A DNA stretch of 64,000 nucleotides from Puffinus mauretanicus (lineage: Eukaryota > Chordata > Aves > Procellariiformes > Procellariidae). Positions 13,116 through 27,800 of this stretch are shown one piece after another (the stretch's first letter is position 1; every line of letters starts with the position of its first letter). The position numbers were made by a program, and so were the translations under genes. The notes under the pieces are model-generated. The model was not told where the DNA came from. It saw nothing but the letters and a program-made list of their open reading frames with translations, and made no database searches. The stretch covers positions 1,054,001-1,118,000 of the forward strand of contig JAJKFH010001315.1 of NCBI GenBank assembly GCA_023333565.1, in the 5' to 3' direction.

Positions 13116-13703
13116 TGTCGTGGTTTAATCCCAGACAGCAACTAAGCACCACACAGCCACTCGTTCACCCTCCCCCCTGCCGGTGGGATGGGGGAGAAAA
13201 TTGGAAGAGCACAGGTAAGAAAATCTGTGGATTGAGATAAGAACAGTTTAATACTTGAAATAAAATAAAAGAATAATAATAACAATGATAACAATTTGTA
13301 ATGAAAAGTAAAACAATGTGAGAGAGAGAAACAAAACCCAGAGAAAAAAAAACCCAAGTGATGCAACCTCTCACCATCTGCTGACTGATGCCCAGCCCGT
13401 CCCTGAGCAGTAATCCCTGCCCCCTGGCCAACTCCCCCCAGCTTATATACTGAGCATGACGTCATATGGTATGGAATACCCTGCTGGCCAGTTGGGTTGG
13501 CTGTCCTGGCTATGCTCCCTCGCAGCCTCTTGTGCACCTGGCAGAGCATGGGAAGCTGAAAAGTCCTTGACCATGTAAGCACTGCTTAGCAACAACTAAA
13601 ACATCAATGTGTTATCAACATTATTCTCATCCTAAATCCAAAACACAGCACTATACCAGCTACTAGGAAGAAAATTAACTCTGTTCCAGCTGAAACCAGG
13701 ACA
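13116..13703 (-). mobile_element. Solo LTR of an avian endogenous retrovirus (ERVL-like, TguLTR5-type)
   Basis: A 588-base element runs from TG to CA and is flanked on both sides by the same five bases, GAGAG (13111-13115 and 13704-13708). Read on the minus strand it has a classical LTR layout: a perfect CRE (TGACGTCA, 13457-13464), then TATATAA (13443-13449), then ATTAAA (13247-13252) before the 3' end. No gag, pol or env sequence adjoins it, so the provirus was probably reduced to a solo LTR by recombination. The five-base duplication fits ERVL-type integration. The family name is from memory of zebra finch repeats. It is in the same transcriptional direction as KCNC1. Confidence 0.88.
13443..13464 (-). 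promoter_or_regulatory. CRE plus TATA box inside the solo LTR
   Basis: On the minus strand a palindromic CREB/ATF site TGACGTCA is followed seven bases later by TATATAA. This is a compact cAMP-responsive core promoter. Both motifs look intact, so the LTR may still drive transcription leftwards into KCNC1 intron 1. Activity is inferred, not shown. Confidence 0.6.
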
Positions 13704-16700
13704 GAGAGGCTCTCTGCTCCATCTTCTGTAGAAAGATGTCTTTTCTAGTCTCCAGCTAGGCTCCACATTGTAGAAAACAAGGAAATGTTTCTCAGAGTTT
13801 AAATATATATATATGGATGTATATATATTAAAGTTCTTTTGCTCATATTAATTACCATTGAAAACAATCTCAGTCTCCCTAGTTAAATAAGCTAGCGTAG
13901 CATGGCCTTGTTCTTTACTGGGGCCTCTGGGTATTCCTCCAATATACTGAATAACATTCAGGACGATAAAGTAATAAAGGCTGTAGTATGCTTTTTAAAT
14001 AATTTGAGTTTTTTTTGTGGGAATCTTGTGTGAATTTTTCATGGTAGAAAAGTTATTTTTGGAAATCTCTATATCTATCTATTCCTCAGCACAGCATTTG
14101 GCAGTCTTGAAACAGAATTTAGATTTATGCTGATTCATATGTTATCTTAAAATCATTCCCTGTAATTTGTGTTACAAAATATCGGGAAAATAAAATTCCC
14201 CTTTCTTTGTATTCTCTTTTACTTGGGTGGAAAGGTGGAAGTAGTTGCAAAATAAAAATTTTAGCCCTGACAAGATTACAGATAAGAATTTCATCTCAGC
14301 TATACCAGCAAGTACAAGGTGGCAGGGGTCAATTGTCAAACAAAATACAACAACTACACAAGAACTCCAGGAGAAGAGCCAAGCAGTGCTTTATTTAACG
14401 GAGACCTACCTCAGGAGTTCAAATAGTCAGAAAGTCATTGCCCAGACTTCTGTTTAGCAAGGAGCCTGAACTTTAATGCTCCATGTATGACAGCTGATCT
14501 CAACTGATCAACTGAAGTATTCCTATAAGAGGATCAGGAACGTGAAGGGATAAATTCCATATGTGTGGACCCTTAGGCAACCCCATGCACAGGCTGCTGA
14601 AGGAAGGTGAAGGTGTTCTGGTACTATTTAGTATCCTTTGTTGTGGGGCAGGAGATGTCTGACTATGATGGAGATTCTGCCAAGTGCCCCTGAGGTTCAG
14701 AGTGGAAATAAGAATTTCAGTTTATGGGTGATAGTTTTAAACCGAGCACCGTGCAAGCCAGTATGGCCAAGTCACTAGGGGTGGCATCTGCAGAGGATGG
14801 CAAGGAGGAAGGTGGGAAGGGCAGCTGCCGGGTTGCTGCCAAGGAGAGGAGTGAAATGTTTCTGCGCTCCCCTCCCCTCTTGAAGGATTCTTCTCTCATT
14901 CGTGTCCTCAAGCATGGCCAGCTCTGTTGACTAACACGCTGCAGCTTTTATTTTCATCACCATAGCAAAATATCCCCTCTCTCCCCTCTCAAAAGGTGGG
15001 TCTGGCTCACCTTGCCTGGTCTCTTTCTCTTGGAGGCTGCACTGGCCAGCAGCTCCTGGCCTCCTCCCTGAGCACGGTTAGGAGGGGATGGGGACAAGCC
15101 TGTGTCCCTGCCTGCATCTTGGCGGCACTCAGTGAGTTTAGTAAGATGTTTGTTTTCTAGAGAAGAAAGATCGGTATTCAGCGAAGAAGACCAAGATGTT
15201 GTGACAGATGCCAATCTGCCTGGAAAATACTGAGCCTTTGCTATCATTCTCAGGGAGAAGAAATACTAGGTTTTAGAGCAGCATCCACTGGGACTAAGCA
15301 TGGCACAGGTACTCCTGGTTTTAGTATTATTGCTTTTGACCTGTTTTAGACCTATTTACAATGGTGAATCTGGTGAAATCTGTTTTTTTTTAAGCAGTGG
15401 GAGGGAAGATTCCTTTCTCATTTCTGTTAGTGATTTCTTTCGAATAGCTCGAGAAAAAAGTGGGATCTTTCTGTGCCCTCAGATTACACATTTTGTGAGA
15501 AAATAGGAAGAATACTTGCATATCTCACTAGAAGTACTGAAAGGATTAAGTAATTTTTGTGAAGTATTTTGAATTTCTGGAAAAAGAGATGTTATGGACA
15601 AGCAAAATATTATTCTCTTTGCAGAAATACTAAATGTAGAAGTTGAACAGTGATACCTAAAATAATCTAATACTCATCTTAAACATTTATAAATCCTCCT
15701 CTTTTTGGCTATTCTTATAGGTCCTATTTCTGAAGATGCTCACTGTTGGCAACTTGTAGGCAAATCACTGGAATTTAGGGATGCTCAGCTCTGATGCCGA
15801 TTATTTTTCTTTAACACAATTCAGAATATTTTCTTTGAACTCCATGCAGAAGGCCAAGTTCTCAACTGGAGTAAGTGCAGGTAGCTCTGTTCAGCTGAAC
15901 ATCTCTCAGCCTGTTTGTGTTAGCTAAAGGTCATGCCCATATCCTGACATAAAAATGTCTCAGTTTGCAGTGTGAAAGCTATTGCTTTCTATTTTCCCAG
16001 TAAAGATACTGCAGAAGAAATAGGCTTCAAAATCCTTCTGGTCATCTGTAAGATGGTTTAGAGCTCATCCTGTTCTGCTAATATGTGGCATTTGTAGTGC
16101 AGGGTCTGGTGAGGGAAATATTAATAGGAGTAAACTGGAATAATGTCATAGTTGCCAACATCAGCAGAGGCAACTGGATGCTGCTGCAGGGCTTACCTGG
16201 TATTATTTCAGAATAAAATCCTTGCTTTAGGGCTTTAACTCCTGCTGACTGTCTGAAATGCAGCTGCTGTGTTGCTGAACTACCTGAAAAATCCTATCAT
16301 ATGGATAATTTCAGGCTGTCGGCAGTAAAAACAATAGCAGGCAAGGAGACTACAAAGAATGGGTTAAATCACAGACTTCCTACCTCTTCGGTATTCCTGG
16401 ATAATAATCCACCTACAGTGACTCTACACTGTGGGTAGAAAATGCCTACCTCTTTTTAAACATAATTTATGCACTCCTTTGCCTTTTGAAAAGGATAGAC
16501 ACCAGCCAGATAGAAGACTGCTCTGCTGCATTAGGGCTCAAAATTAACCATCAAAATGTGTGCCTGATGTGCAAGTCAATCTGCCAAGTCATAAACGTTA
16601 CAAACAGACATTTGATTACAGTGTGTATTTTTAAAGTATGCTTTTTGGCTATGTAGCTTTAGCAAATACCACTTCTTCCAGTCTGTGCTAAAAGGACAGG

Positions 16701-17982
16701 GATACATATGCTGTTAACCTGGCACAATACGAAATCTGCCATAAACTGATTTCCCCAGAGGATTTCTTTCTGCAGGGCTGTGTGCTCTGAGGCAGTGTCT
16801 CCCAGATGATTCAAAGTGCCCTTGACTTGGTCTGCAGTAAGCAGGAAAGAAGGTGCCTGATAGTTTCTTCTGTGATGCAGTGGTGGCATCTGAGGAGGCT
16901 GAAAGTGTGAAGGAGACTTAAAAGGAAGCTCATTCCTTTTTTTTTTTTCTTCCTTATGAGAAAAAAGTTCTTGCGCTTGGACCTGAAGAGGTTGGTTGGT
17001 GAGAAGTTTCTGCTTTTGAAGTAAAATTCAGACCTAGAAAATTCTATGGTGGTTGCGTAAGTATTGAAATTACAACATTGCTAAAGCCTGCAAAGCAAGC
17101 AATTGTCTGGGGAACATATTTCTAATATAATTGCTTCCTGACCTTTTTTTTGTTTTGCTTTGAGTTTTGATTAACTTCACATTAATTATAATCAGTAAAC
17201 ACTGGGGAAGAAAGGGTTTTTTTGGTTAAAATTCCAGCAGCTTTCCCTTGTTCTTCCATTTGGAAGAGGAGTAATTCCTGCTACCTTCAGGAAAAAAGCT
17301 CAAGGGAGGTCAAATTTGAAACTTTTGATCCCTTGAATTAGACAACCAGCATAAAAGCAATTTCAGGCCATCCCTGTATGCCATAAAGAAACAAACCCAT
17401 GGTAAATATGAGTTAGAATTAATTTTTCAAAAGCAGTGCATTTTTTTGAGGAACGCAATGGCCCCTGAGCAATATCAAAGGCACCTAGCCATGTTCTGCT
17501 CGCCTATAGCAAGAATTACCAGACTCTTACAGTGGAAGGAGCACCAGCGAGTGGGTCTTGTGCTGTTCGCCTGCCTCCAACCCACTCTGTGGTCTGCATC
17601 CCAGTCAAAGGGTATTTTCAAAGAGGTTGGTATCTACAAAGCAGATGTCCAGCTCTAGTATCATACGCCTTGCTCCTTGAGTCTTCAGGGGAATAACTAG
17701 GCTGCTCCCTGTCCCAACATACTGCCAGTGACAGGAGAGGTCCAAGTGTCATTCTGCTGTGTCTGTCCTGACTTCTTTGCCTCTCATCCCAATCTGTGAT
17801 AGTACCTCTGCCACTTCTGGCTGAATGTTTCCGCAGGAAGCAAATAGCTTATCTTCAATATCTGATGCCTTTGTGTCAGAGGTCTTACAATATAAAGATG
17901 ATCCTGGAGATAAAGCCAACTCAGCTGAGAAAAAGGTGACTGCTCCCAGTATGCCTTGTGCCTTTTTGTGATTGCTCAGGGA

Positions 17983-18011
17983 GCTTCAGCATATGTCAGG
18001 CTTCAGCATAT
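17983..18011. repeat. Short direct duplication, 17-base period
   Basis: GCTTCAGCATAT occurs at 17983-17994 and again at 18000-18011, each preceded by CAGG or a near variant. It looks like a small tandem duplication. Confidence 0.65.
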
Positions 18012-21000
18012 ACAGCATCTGCTCTGGCATCTTATTCTGTAGGGTGTTGGTCTTCCTGGAAGAGACCCATTTTGCTAGACACAGCTCTCGGCTCATACTT
18101 AGTCTGCCTGTTCTGGGAAGGCAACGTGTTTTCTGACAACAGCCAAGATAAAAATCAAGGGTTCATTCTATTGCCACTTCAGGGCTGATGTGTAACTTCC
18201 TCCTTCAATTTGAAATCTCTATTCAGAATACACAGATTATGGAGACAATGGGTTAATTCACTTAGACTATCTTCTGGCTTTATGAGGTTCCTGCAAACTC
18301 GGGAAGTTGAAATGTAGAGTATGATTAAGTCTGCTAGTGCTTTAATTTTGCATGTTTTGTTTTAAAATATCTATTTGGGGATGTGTGTTCCATTTTTAAA
18401 CTTTGTCATTATTTAATTAAAAGTTATGTAGTAGATCTGTCAATAATCTGTTATGCACATTCTACTGGGTGTGTCTTGTGTTAATTTTTCATCTGAAAGA
18501 GCAAAAAGAATCTTCTGAATTTTTAACTGTTGTTTAGAAAGGTTTTGTAGATACAGTGTTAAATGTTCCTGAATTTTACCTCCCTGATCCATGAAAGCTT
18601 TGTTTCTCATTTCCTGTCAATCTTATTGAGGAATGCTGAATAATCAGAATGAAGCAAAGATAAGACTGCCTTCTGATCCCTCAGATTTATTTTGAGAACA
18701 ACTTTAGTTCTTTCTGTGTCGAAAAGATGTCCTCACTTCAACTGCTTAAAGCAAACGCGATTCTGGAAATTCATCCAGTATCTCCAATTTATCTCCAAAT
18801 TACTGCGCAAACGTTAATTAGTCTCCACAATACCCAGAAGAGGTAGATAAATAATGTTCTATTATCCTGATTATAGATGTAAATCACTATCAAGAAGTGG
18901 CGACTTGCCGAGAGGTCACATTTGATGTCAGATCAAGAGTTGGTGCATTCCTGTGCTTCCTACATAAGACCGTACCGCTTCTGTCTGCTACCGTATCTCT
19001 CCTTGTTGCTTCAGCTCCATCACTGTATCTGCCACTGAATCTTAAACATACAGTCATATTGGAGTCCTCAGTGAACAGAATACATTAACAAGCCACATCT
19101 TTTCATTAGACAGCATATATTCTCAATTAAAGATTGCCCATTTATTCTAGACTTTTTTTTTTAATTGATGTGATCAAACAAGGGTGAAGGGGTGCTAATT
19201 GTCCCATGGATTTAACGCACAATGAGAATCACCCCCAGAATGATACCTATGGGGACTGCCACTGAAACTTGCATGGCATCTTTTAGTCTGACAGTGCAAG
19301 AGCCTGTGGCTCCCCCTCACTTCCACAAGTGTCCTATATATTTATTAGGCCAGTTGTTGTTTTCTCCTGAAATCCCATTTAGTCTTGGATCACAGCTGAA
19401 AGGAGTCTCTGTGTGTGGTGCAGGCCATAATTCTTGTGCAGGACTCCTAAGAGGAAAGCTGGTTTGGCTAGGTTGAAACGCTGAACTCTCTGCCCTAGAG
19501 CTGTTAAAGAGATGAAGTTGGCCTCTTTTTTTTTTTTTTTTTTTCCTTCCTGCCAAGCTCTTGTGCCAACTATCAAGGTGTTTGACCTTCACGAGCCACA
19601 GAAAAAACTGAGTGCACCACAACACGTGTCCAAACTCCTCAAATGTCCTTACAGCAAAGGCTTCTCCAGTGCTAGCACTGGTGATAACACATGAGGCTTT
19701 TCACTGCGGAGCCTAACCCTTTTTTTATTCTTTGGCAAGCTCACAACAGCAAAATGTGCTCTTTTGACCACAAAATCTATTACTGCAAATTCCCTTCTTC
19801 CTGGGCTCTTGTGAGGGCTGCTTGCTTGCTTGTGGCACATGCAGAATGTACTGGCATATTGCTAACTCGTTTGAATTATTCTGGTTAGGTTGTTCTCACC
19901 TTGCTGGAAAAGGATTTGCTGTAAGTTGCCACAGTCTGAGATTTCAAGCTCTTGACAGTCTGGTTTCTCTACTAGTAGGCTGGTGATTTGTCATCCTACA
20001 TTCCCTTTCCAGGGTCCCAACACTATTTGTTCTTCAATGTCTAGTGAACACTGAAGGGTGAGACTTCCCTCTCCCCACCGTGATTTGTTCTTCTAATTCT
20101 GAAGCCTCCTCCCATCTCCTATTTACTGTTGCTACATCCCACTCCCGGCATTTTCCTTCTCATTGCTTACATTGGAACCACTATTTTCTGTAGTGCCGCT
20201 TCAAGAGTGTCCTTCTAAAGTCTGATGATGCTATACAGTGGAGGAACTGCAGTCATCCCGTGCGCTGTGATCAATTACCCAACAATTAAAATGTTGTTTA
20301 AAAAACAGAATTGGTGCCACAGCCTCTGGGTGAAAGAGGAACAATCAGAAGGACAAGAGGATGTTGATCCTTCTAAAAGGAAGAGCGGTTTTGTGTCCAG
20401 AAAGGGCTAGAGAAACACAGAGCCAGGCTGAGAATCATTTGAAGAAAAATTCATGACCAAGCCTGTATTTTCCTGATCTACATGGAAACCTGCTTTTATT
20501 CTCAACTGATTTAAAAACAAAGAAATGAACCCCACCTCAAACAAGCTAAAGGACTGCAAGCAGAAGATGTGTATTTGTAAATAACTCAATGGAAATTGTA
20601 AAAGCAATTTGGAAAAAAGAGATTCTTTTTTCCTTGAAAACATTCAACAAAATTTGTATATTTATCCTGCAGACTTCAAACTGGCAAGGCTTTTTCCTTA
20701 TTCAAAGATTTTAGCAAAATTTTGTGCAGAAGATTCTTTGCTTTTTATCTTTCGGTCGTTCCCTCTTAAACTTTGCTGCTTTGTTCTTTCTTTCTAACTA
20801 CCACTTTACTTTTTCACTTTTTAATTAAGTAAGTGTGAGGGGAGAAAAAGAAACTAATACTGGGGAAAAAAAAAACTTTGGGATTTTTCTCATGGAGGAA
20901 AGTGAGAAACTTTGAAGAAACCTTCTTTGAGAGGAGGGGGAGAAAAGGGAGAAAAAATATTTTCTTGCCAAAAAGAAAAACATGTCTACATTTATTTGAC

Positions 21001-21500
21001 CAGCTCTAAATCTGAAACTGCAGAATACATATAATATTGTTGATACTCCAAAACCTGTTTCTTAGCCAGAAAGTCCGTGTATTGTGAGAAGGCTCCCTAA
21101 ACATCATCTGCAAAGTTTCCAAAAACACAAACCTCCAAAAATTCATCAACTTTTTCCCTCCCTCGCAACCCTCATGAGTAGCTGGATTTGAAAGACAAAT
21201 AAGGCAGTAGAATAAATGTTAAAGAGGGGCTGGTGACATGCATGTGACTTGACTTTTGGCTCGTCTCTTTCTGTGTGTTTTTAAAAAAATAAAAACACTG
21301 TCTCAGCATAATGGGAGATTCAAAACCACCAGTGACTACTTAGCGTTCTGATGAAGACAGGTGTATTTTAAGAAAAAATGTATTCTACCCTAAGCTGCAA
21401 GCCTGTGGTGAGTTTTGTTAACTAGAAGAATTCGTAATTGGGGCTAGTGAGTTGGCTTAAGGGTGTTTTTGTGGCCTGTGGGCGTTTTAATAGCAGGACT

Positions 21501-21525
21501 GCAGTGAGCACTTGCAGTGAGCACT
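21501..21525. repeat. Short tandem duplication, 13-base period
   Basis: GCAGTGAGCACT is present at 21501-21512 and 21514-21525, followed by a partial third unit (GCAG). This is a recent-looking microduplication in the intron. Confidence 0.7.
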
Positions 21526-24500
21526 AGCAGGAATTATGCAGCTTGCTAGCTTCTCGTCATCTTGAAATTTTTCTTGATTACAGCTAGTATCATATGCAGT
21601 GCAGGTAGTGAATGAGAAGATATTTTTTTCCATTTGTATCCAAATCTTTATTGATATGCCTCTCAAAATACAGCTTCTGGTCTCTCAGTAAACATGGTGC
21701 AGGGCTTGTGAACGTAGTTTCCACACATGAGTTGTCTACTGCATTTTTCTGAATGTATTTCTTAGCCCTTTGCCATCTGTGTACATTATGGCTCTTGTAG
21801 GAAGATCTTTAGACCAAACTACTGCTATATCTGGACAGTCATGTACAAGCTCATAGTAGAAATCTCATTTTTTGTGCTCTTTTGCTAAAGCCGTCAAAGA
21901 AGTGAGGAGCAAGGGATGCCATAGAAAGGGATTTCTACTATAAGTTTTGCAGTTACGAGAATTACTGATGTGCCCACAGCTACCATAAGTGGAAATTACA
22001 TCTGTCAGACTGGCATTGCTAAATAAAACCTGGGTGGCTATTGGGATGAACAATGTGATCAGATATTGTTGTGGCAAAAAAAAGAGCTGTTGTTCCTAAC
22101 ATTCACCTCTAGGATCTCTGCTTAAATTTACCGCAATTCTCACATCTGTAAACATATACATCTTGCTTCTAAAATAGATTTAGGACAATCAGGATAAAAG
22201 AGACTAGATGAAATTTCTCACTGGTCTGAATTAAACCTTGCTGCTGAAGTCAAGAGCAGGAAAAGCTTATATTTGCAAGAAATGTCATAAAATCAAAGAG
22301 CAGTCGTGCGCGGTGTTCTCAGCAGACATACAGCTATTTCGAAATCCTACCTGGATGAAAAGAGTACAAAAAAGTACTTCACATTGGTGCCTATGAAAAT
22401 GGAACTCAAATGATCAAAACAAAAGCCTATGGATAGATAGTCCCCCTGTGCAGTATTCCATAACCATGTAGATCCAGGGAACAGAGTAGATGCCTGCTTT
22501 ACCCAGTTTTAATTCCTGTCTGATGGAGGTTGTGTAATGTCAGTCTCTGCATAAGGGAACAAATAGCTTTAATTGCTTCATAGCAGAGTTCATCTAGCAG
22601 AATGAAAATAAGGGTGACTTCCCCAGATTCCTACATGTGAAAGATAACTTTCCTCTATTTGCAAGAACCCAGCAGAAATTTTGTGCATGTGCCCCCTTCC
22701 TTTGAATTTTCTTACAAGGTGACTTTCATCCTAATTGTCTTGAGTATTTTGCACTTCAATATTGAATACTTGTTTAAAATTCTTTTGATATTTTGTTTAT
22801 ATCTTGTCCTTTTTGTAGAAGTTTTTTAAAGTATTTTCATAAATAGTTAAGACTCACAGAACCTTCATGATGCAGGGAGATATTAGTAGCTGCAGTCTCC
22901 TTGTCAGATGATGATAAATGGATGCATAAATCTATCACAACTGACATTTTTAGAAGTTTTCAATGCCTAGCTTAAGAATGTTTAGGGATCAACTTGAAGA
23001 GACCATCCGCAGCTATCATTGACTTCAAGGGGAGCTATGAAAATCAGCATCTGCTGATGAAATTCCTGTAGTGACGTCCTTTGGGAGAGCAACATTTATA
23101 TCTAAAGGGGAATTTTGCTACTGCAGGGTGTCCAAGGCTTAGCAAGACCACTGACACAGGAGTTAGCCCAGTGGCTGAAACCTGCTTGTGATTAGCTTGT
23201 TTTCAGCATGTTTTCAGATGCAATAGTTGGCCTTTTGGATGCCAAACACAGAGTCTTGAAAACACCATTCCTCTTGTTGCAAGAGAGTAGTTAAAAAAAT
23301 GTTCATGTTCAATTACAAAATAAGCTGGAGTGTTTTTCAGGTAGAACTTACAGAGAACAAGAGACCTAGGAACACAGCTCCAAACGTCCTGGCTTTTGTT
23401 CGTATTCCTGCCACAGTTCCCAGTAAGACTTCTCTTTCATCTGCATTTGCCGTAGTCCCTCCTTTTTCCCTTTCTAATAATTTAAGAGACAAGATGACAG
23501 AACAGATTAGAAAAATATCTATAAATAATACCATACGTAAAGAGGCATTTACCCACTGAGTCTTAAAACTCATTCCCTGATTTGGTTCTATTTTTATAAG
23601 CTTCATCTTACTTGACACTGACAATGATTCATATAAATATTAAGTATTCATTTTTAGTCCATTGCACATAAGTGAACCTAAACTGTAGTGTTCTTTGGAG
23701 TTTTTACCCTGCAGGTCCTTACTTAGGATGGAAAGAGGGATAGGAGGATTCAGTTCCTGAGTACTCTACAATTTGGTCCTATGGTCCTATATTAGATAGT
23801 GTAGATGTAGCATTTTTAAAATTTTCAATGCCATTCATATTTCATAGGGTTTTTTTGTGGATTTTTTTTTTCTTCTGCAGGATATAAAAATAGGACGTGT
23901 TACCCTGAATTAAAATCTAAATCTGAAGGCTGGGGAATATAACATGATTTCTTATTTATACCTCTTTATTGTGCTGTAGTTATGTAGAACAATTCTATCA
24001 TTTTTTTTTGCTATGTCTTGTTTTTTAATTAAATCAGTTTTTTAAATGTTATTTATTGTCCAAATGTTTTGTTCTTTAGACTGCACAGCAAAGCTATTTA
24101 AACAATGAAAGAAAATATTTTTTTCAATATTTGTCACTTCTAAATTCTAATACAATTGTGTTTCTGTTATAGCAGGGCTAGGCTTGATAACAGATGGTAA
24201 AACTGCAAAACTGCCTCTGCTTCATTAGAGCCCCTGGCAAGACTCCTACATAAGGTAAATTACAGTAGAGAGGGATATTTAACAATATACCCTTCACAGT
24301 TTCCACTAAGATTTTTGAACTAGTGTTATGTGTATCATAGGCAGTGGATGTAATAGCTTGAATGTTTATTGATCACTTCTGTGTTGGTTGTTAATGCCAG
24401 AGCTAAGGCATACGTGCTGTAAAAGGCAGAGACTTGTTCTAGTGCTTTTCCAAGTTAAATTTATCCTGGCAATAGTTTAATTTAGATCGCTTTCCTTTAA

Positions 24501-24784
24501 TGATGATAATGCACTTTGAAATGTTTAAAAGTAATAAAATGTAAGTGATCAATTTCCATTTAAATTAAAAGAATGTTTATGTTAAAATACTGATGAAAAG
24601 GCAGCCTTCAAAGATTTTAAGAATGCTTGTGTTTACATGGCATGACTGAAAGGTGACAGATTGATAGCCCTGGGAAACGTAGGTCTTTTCAAACCAAATT
24701 ATGCGACGTGTCCTTACACTGACTTGGGAGCTCGCTTTCCAGTGTGGCAGAACTGCTCAGACTGGGGTGAAAAAGTTCTCTCCG

Positions 24785-24814
24785 CTTCTGCGTATCATCT
24801 ACTTCTGCGTATCA
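24785..24814. repeat. Short tandem duplication, 17-base period
   Basis: CTTCTGCGTATCA occurs at 24785-24797 and again at 24802-24814 with similar following bases. No function is indicated. Confidence 0.7.
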
Positions 24815-27800
24815 CCTCGTACTTTTTTGTGCGTTTTGTACATTCCCTCTCCATAGGGGCCGCACAGAGATCACTAAATCATTTCACGTGGCTCATCCTG
24901 GAGTCAACCGCGTGATGATGACATACGGTTATTTCCTAACAGGAACTGGCTTCGAACTAATGAGTGATTGAAAATAAAAAACTAGTGTTGTCACACGCTA
25001 CAGTTACACTGTCTCTGACAATGTCACTACATATATCTGTTTTCTGCAATTAATCTAGCTGAATCCAGTAGCCCAGAATTACCACACAGGAACAGCTTCT
25101 TAGTTCCGCGTTACTGGGAAATGCTGCTTTACCACATACCCAATATATTGGTTTGTGAATTCCTCATGCCGTGCAAACTGGATCAACTTCACTAGCTGCC
25201 TGGATTATGCAGCTGCCTGAAGTTGGGAAGTCTCTTGAGCAGAGATGGATGAAAATTTGAAATCCTCCAGTTGGAGGAAGATATTAAACCTGGAATTTCA
25301 CATTCTAAGCAAAAAAAACGTAGCCACTGGATTATTGCATCCAGGGTACTGGTTCACACTACTAGTATCTCCTGTTTTCATTTGAGCGTGTTTTTGAAAA
25401 CAGCTTATATTCAGTGTATTCAGCAAGTACATTTAAAGGACTGTGCCTATTATTGAAGAAAAATTATGGGCATTAACAAGGCTTTGATATAAGGCAGTTG
25501 CTAACAATACTAAAGCAGTTCTGGGCACAGGCAGAAACAATACTGTAGGCACTGGGAAATTTTAATGTGCATTTTAAAAAATTACATCTGCAGGGTTAGT
25601 GTTTTGGGAATTTAAGTTTGAGCTCACATGGCTACATCCTTTCATGAGTCTGGCCTCAGAAGTGAAGATGTAGGAACTGACTGCTAGATTTCTGTGATGC
25701 TGGAGTGATGGAGAGATGGTGGGTGGCCACCCCTGCTGCCTTTGCGCTGGCTGGCACAGCTCATACACATACCGCACCTTTTGAAGAATCATAGCTTTGG
25801 GTGATCTTCTGCTCCAGTCCAGGTTGGTTTGGGAAACACTATTATCTGAGTACAGTGTAAATTCTTCCCGGAGATGCTTACTGCTAACTTGCTGGTTTTA
25901 TAGCAATAGCATTTAGAGGTGTCAACAGAGATTATAACCTTATTGTGCTAGTTACTGCGATAAACACATAGTAAGGGAGAACCGAAAAAATGCAAAGCAA
26001 GTAACCTGCGAAAAGTTGTTTTCCTATTTTGAAAATGACGTATTAAGATCAGATGTCTTATATGATTCCACACACAGTAAAATTCATAGAAAATGAGAAG
26101 GGCTGAAGCATACCCAAATGATGTGGCTTAATGAGCTAATATAACGTGCTGTTTTGTTGCAAATGTTCATTTGCTGAGCTATACGAATATGGCCTGCCTT
26201 TGTACTACTGGCATGCTGTAGATGCTAGCTGAAACCCCCGAGAGGATTCTTCAGAGCTAACATATGCAAGCAAGTAGGGCGCATAAAATACGGACTTTAG
26301 TCAGATTTGCTAACAAATGCTTGCTTGATAAGCTGCATTAATTCAGTTGCTTTCTCAGGTTTTGGGGTTTTTTTGCGGGGTTTTTTTTGCTTTCTAGTAA
26401 ATTCACACCATGGAGGTCTGTGTATTTTTCTGTGGACATGTGAGAACTGTTCTGAATGAATGTTAAAGATCACCTAATAAGAACAAAGGCTTACCCTGCT
26501 GTCCTAGTCAAAATATCCTTTGAGGACAGTAAATGTGCAGTTTTAGGAGTTGCTGTAGCTGATGGTAGTACATATGTGAAGATAAACTTGTGTTTTGGAG
26601 TTGAAGATGCTATAGAATTGCTGTTGAATTTCAAACTTTTTATTTGCCTTTAGTCTATGTCACTGCACTTACAAGGTAAAATGAGCTGCTTTTCTTAGCA
26701 GAGCAGGTCCTCCAAAAGATGTTTTCTTTAGAAGAGTGAATGCACTTCTGCACTATTGATTTCCTGCTGCTTAGACATAACTAACATTTCAAGTAATCTA
26801 TACAGTTTTGAAATTTACATTAGGTCTTTTAATAAAATCACTAGCACCTTTGGGACTTCTTGGTAGGATAAACACTGAACTCCTATCAGCTGAACACTAA
26901 ATTTCAATATTGCTTAAGCAAAATTCAGATATAAGCTGACCTGCTACCATCCCAAAACCAGAAAACCAAACACCACCACCACCCAGCAATTGACTCGGTC
27001 TGGTACTGGTTGAGCTATCATAGCATGGTTAGGTTGTTCTTGGTTTGTGCTTACACAGTGCTTTACTGAAAAAGCCGGAGTTAAAATCACTTCTGGAGTA
27101 TGCGGGACACATACCCAAGAAGTGCTAAGACGTACTGTCACTAGATTTCTTGCAAAACTCCACACTATAAGCAATGGGGAGATCCATGCTAAAAAAAGAA
27201 ACAGGAATAGCACAACGTGGCTGATATCACGTTGTCTTGTTTTTGGAGTAGAGATCAGAGGCTGCTGTGAAGGCAAGCCCTTTTGCATCGAGTATTGTGG
27301 CAATTACACAATTGTCCTTGTTCTGAAAAATTTTGCCTGAAATAGGTCTGCATGGGTCTCTGGCTGGATCCCACTAAAATCAGCGGTAGCTGTGGCAGTG
27401 TCCTGATGAGGTGGGGTGGGATTTTAAGACGGTCTCTGAACTCCTCGCCCATGTCCTTTTCTGCTGTAAGACATGACCTCCCTTCCGCTGGAGGTTCTCC
27501 CTATTCATTTTTTTGAAGTCTGTTATTAGAAGCATTCTGATTGAAGGTTTTCATTTAATTAATAACGTGGTAAATCACAAAACTGGCCTCCACCATCTAT
27601 ACCTGTCAATTGATCCGGCATAATGAAGACTGCAAGAATCCAAACTGAAAAACAGATCAGGGTTATTGGAATGAATTTTCGAAGTGAAATCTGCAGCTGA
27701 ATTTCTGATGCATGTCAAATAATAAGCGACCTGAACTGACCAGGTCTTTCTGTATTTGAATAGGAAATGCAAGTAATGTTTTAAATGCGTTTTTGGAGGG

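Noticed and set aside
13116..13703. 146-codon minus-strand frame as a gene
   Set aside because: It lies wholly inside the solo LTR and reflects LTR sequence, not a protein gene.
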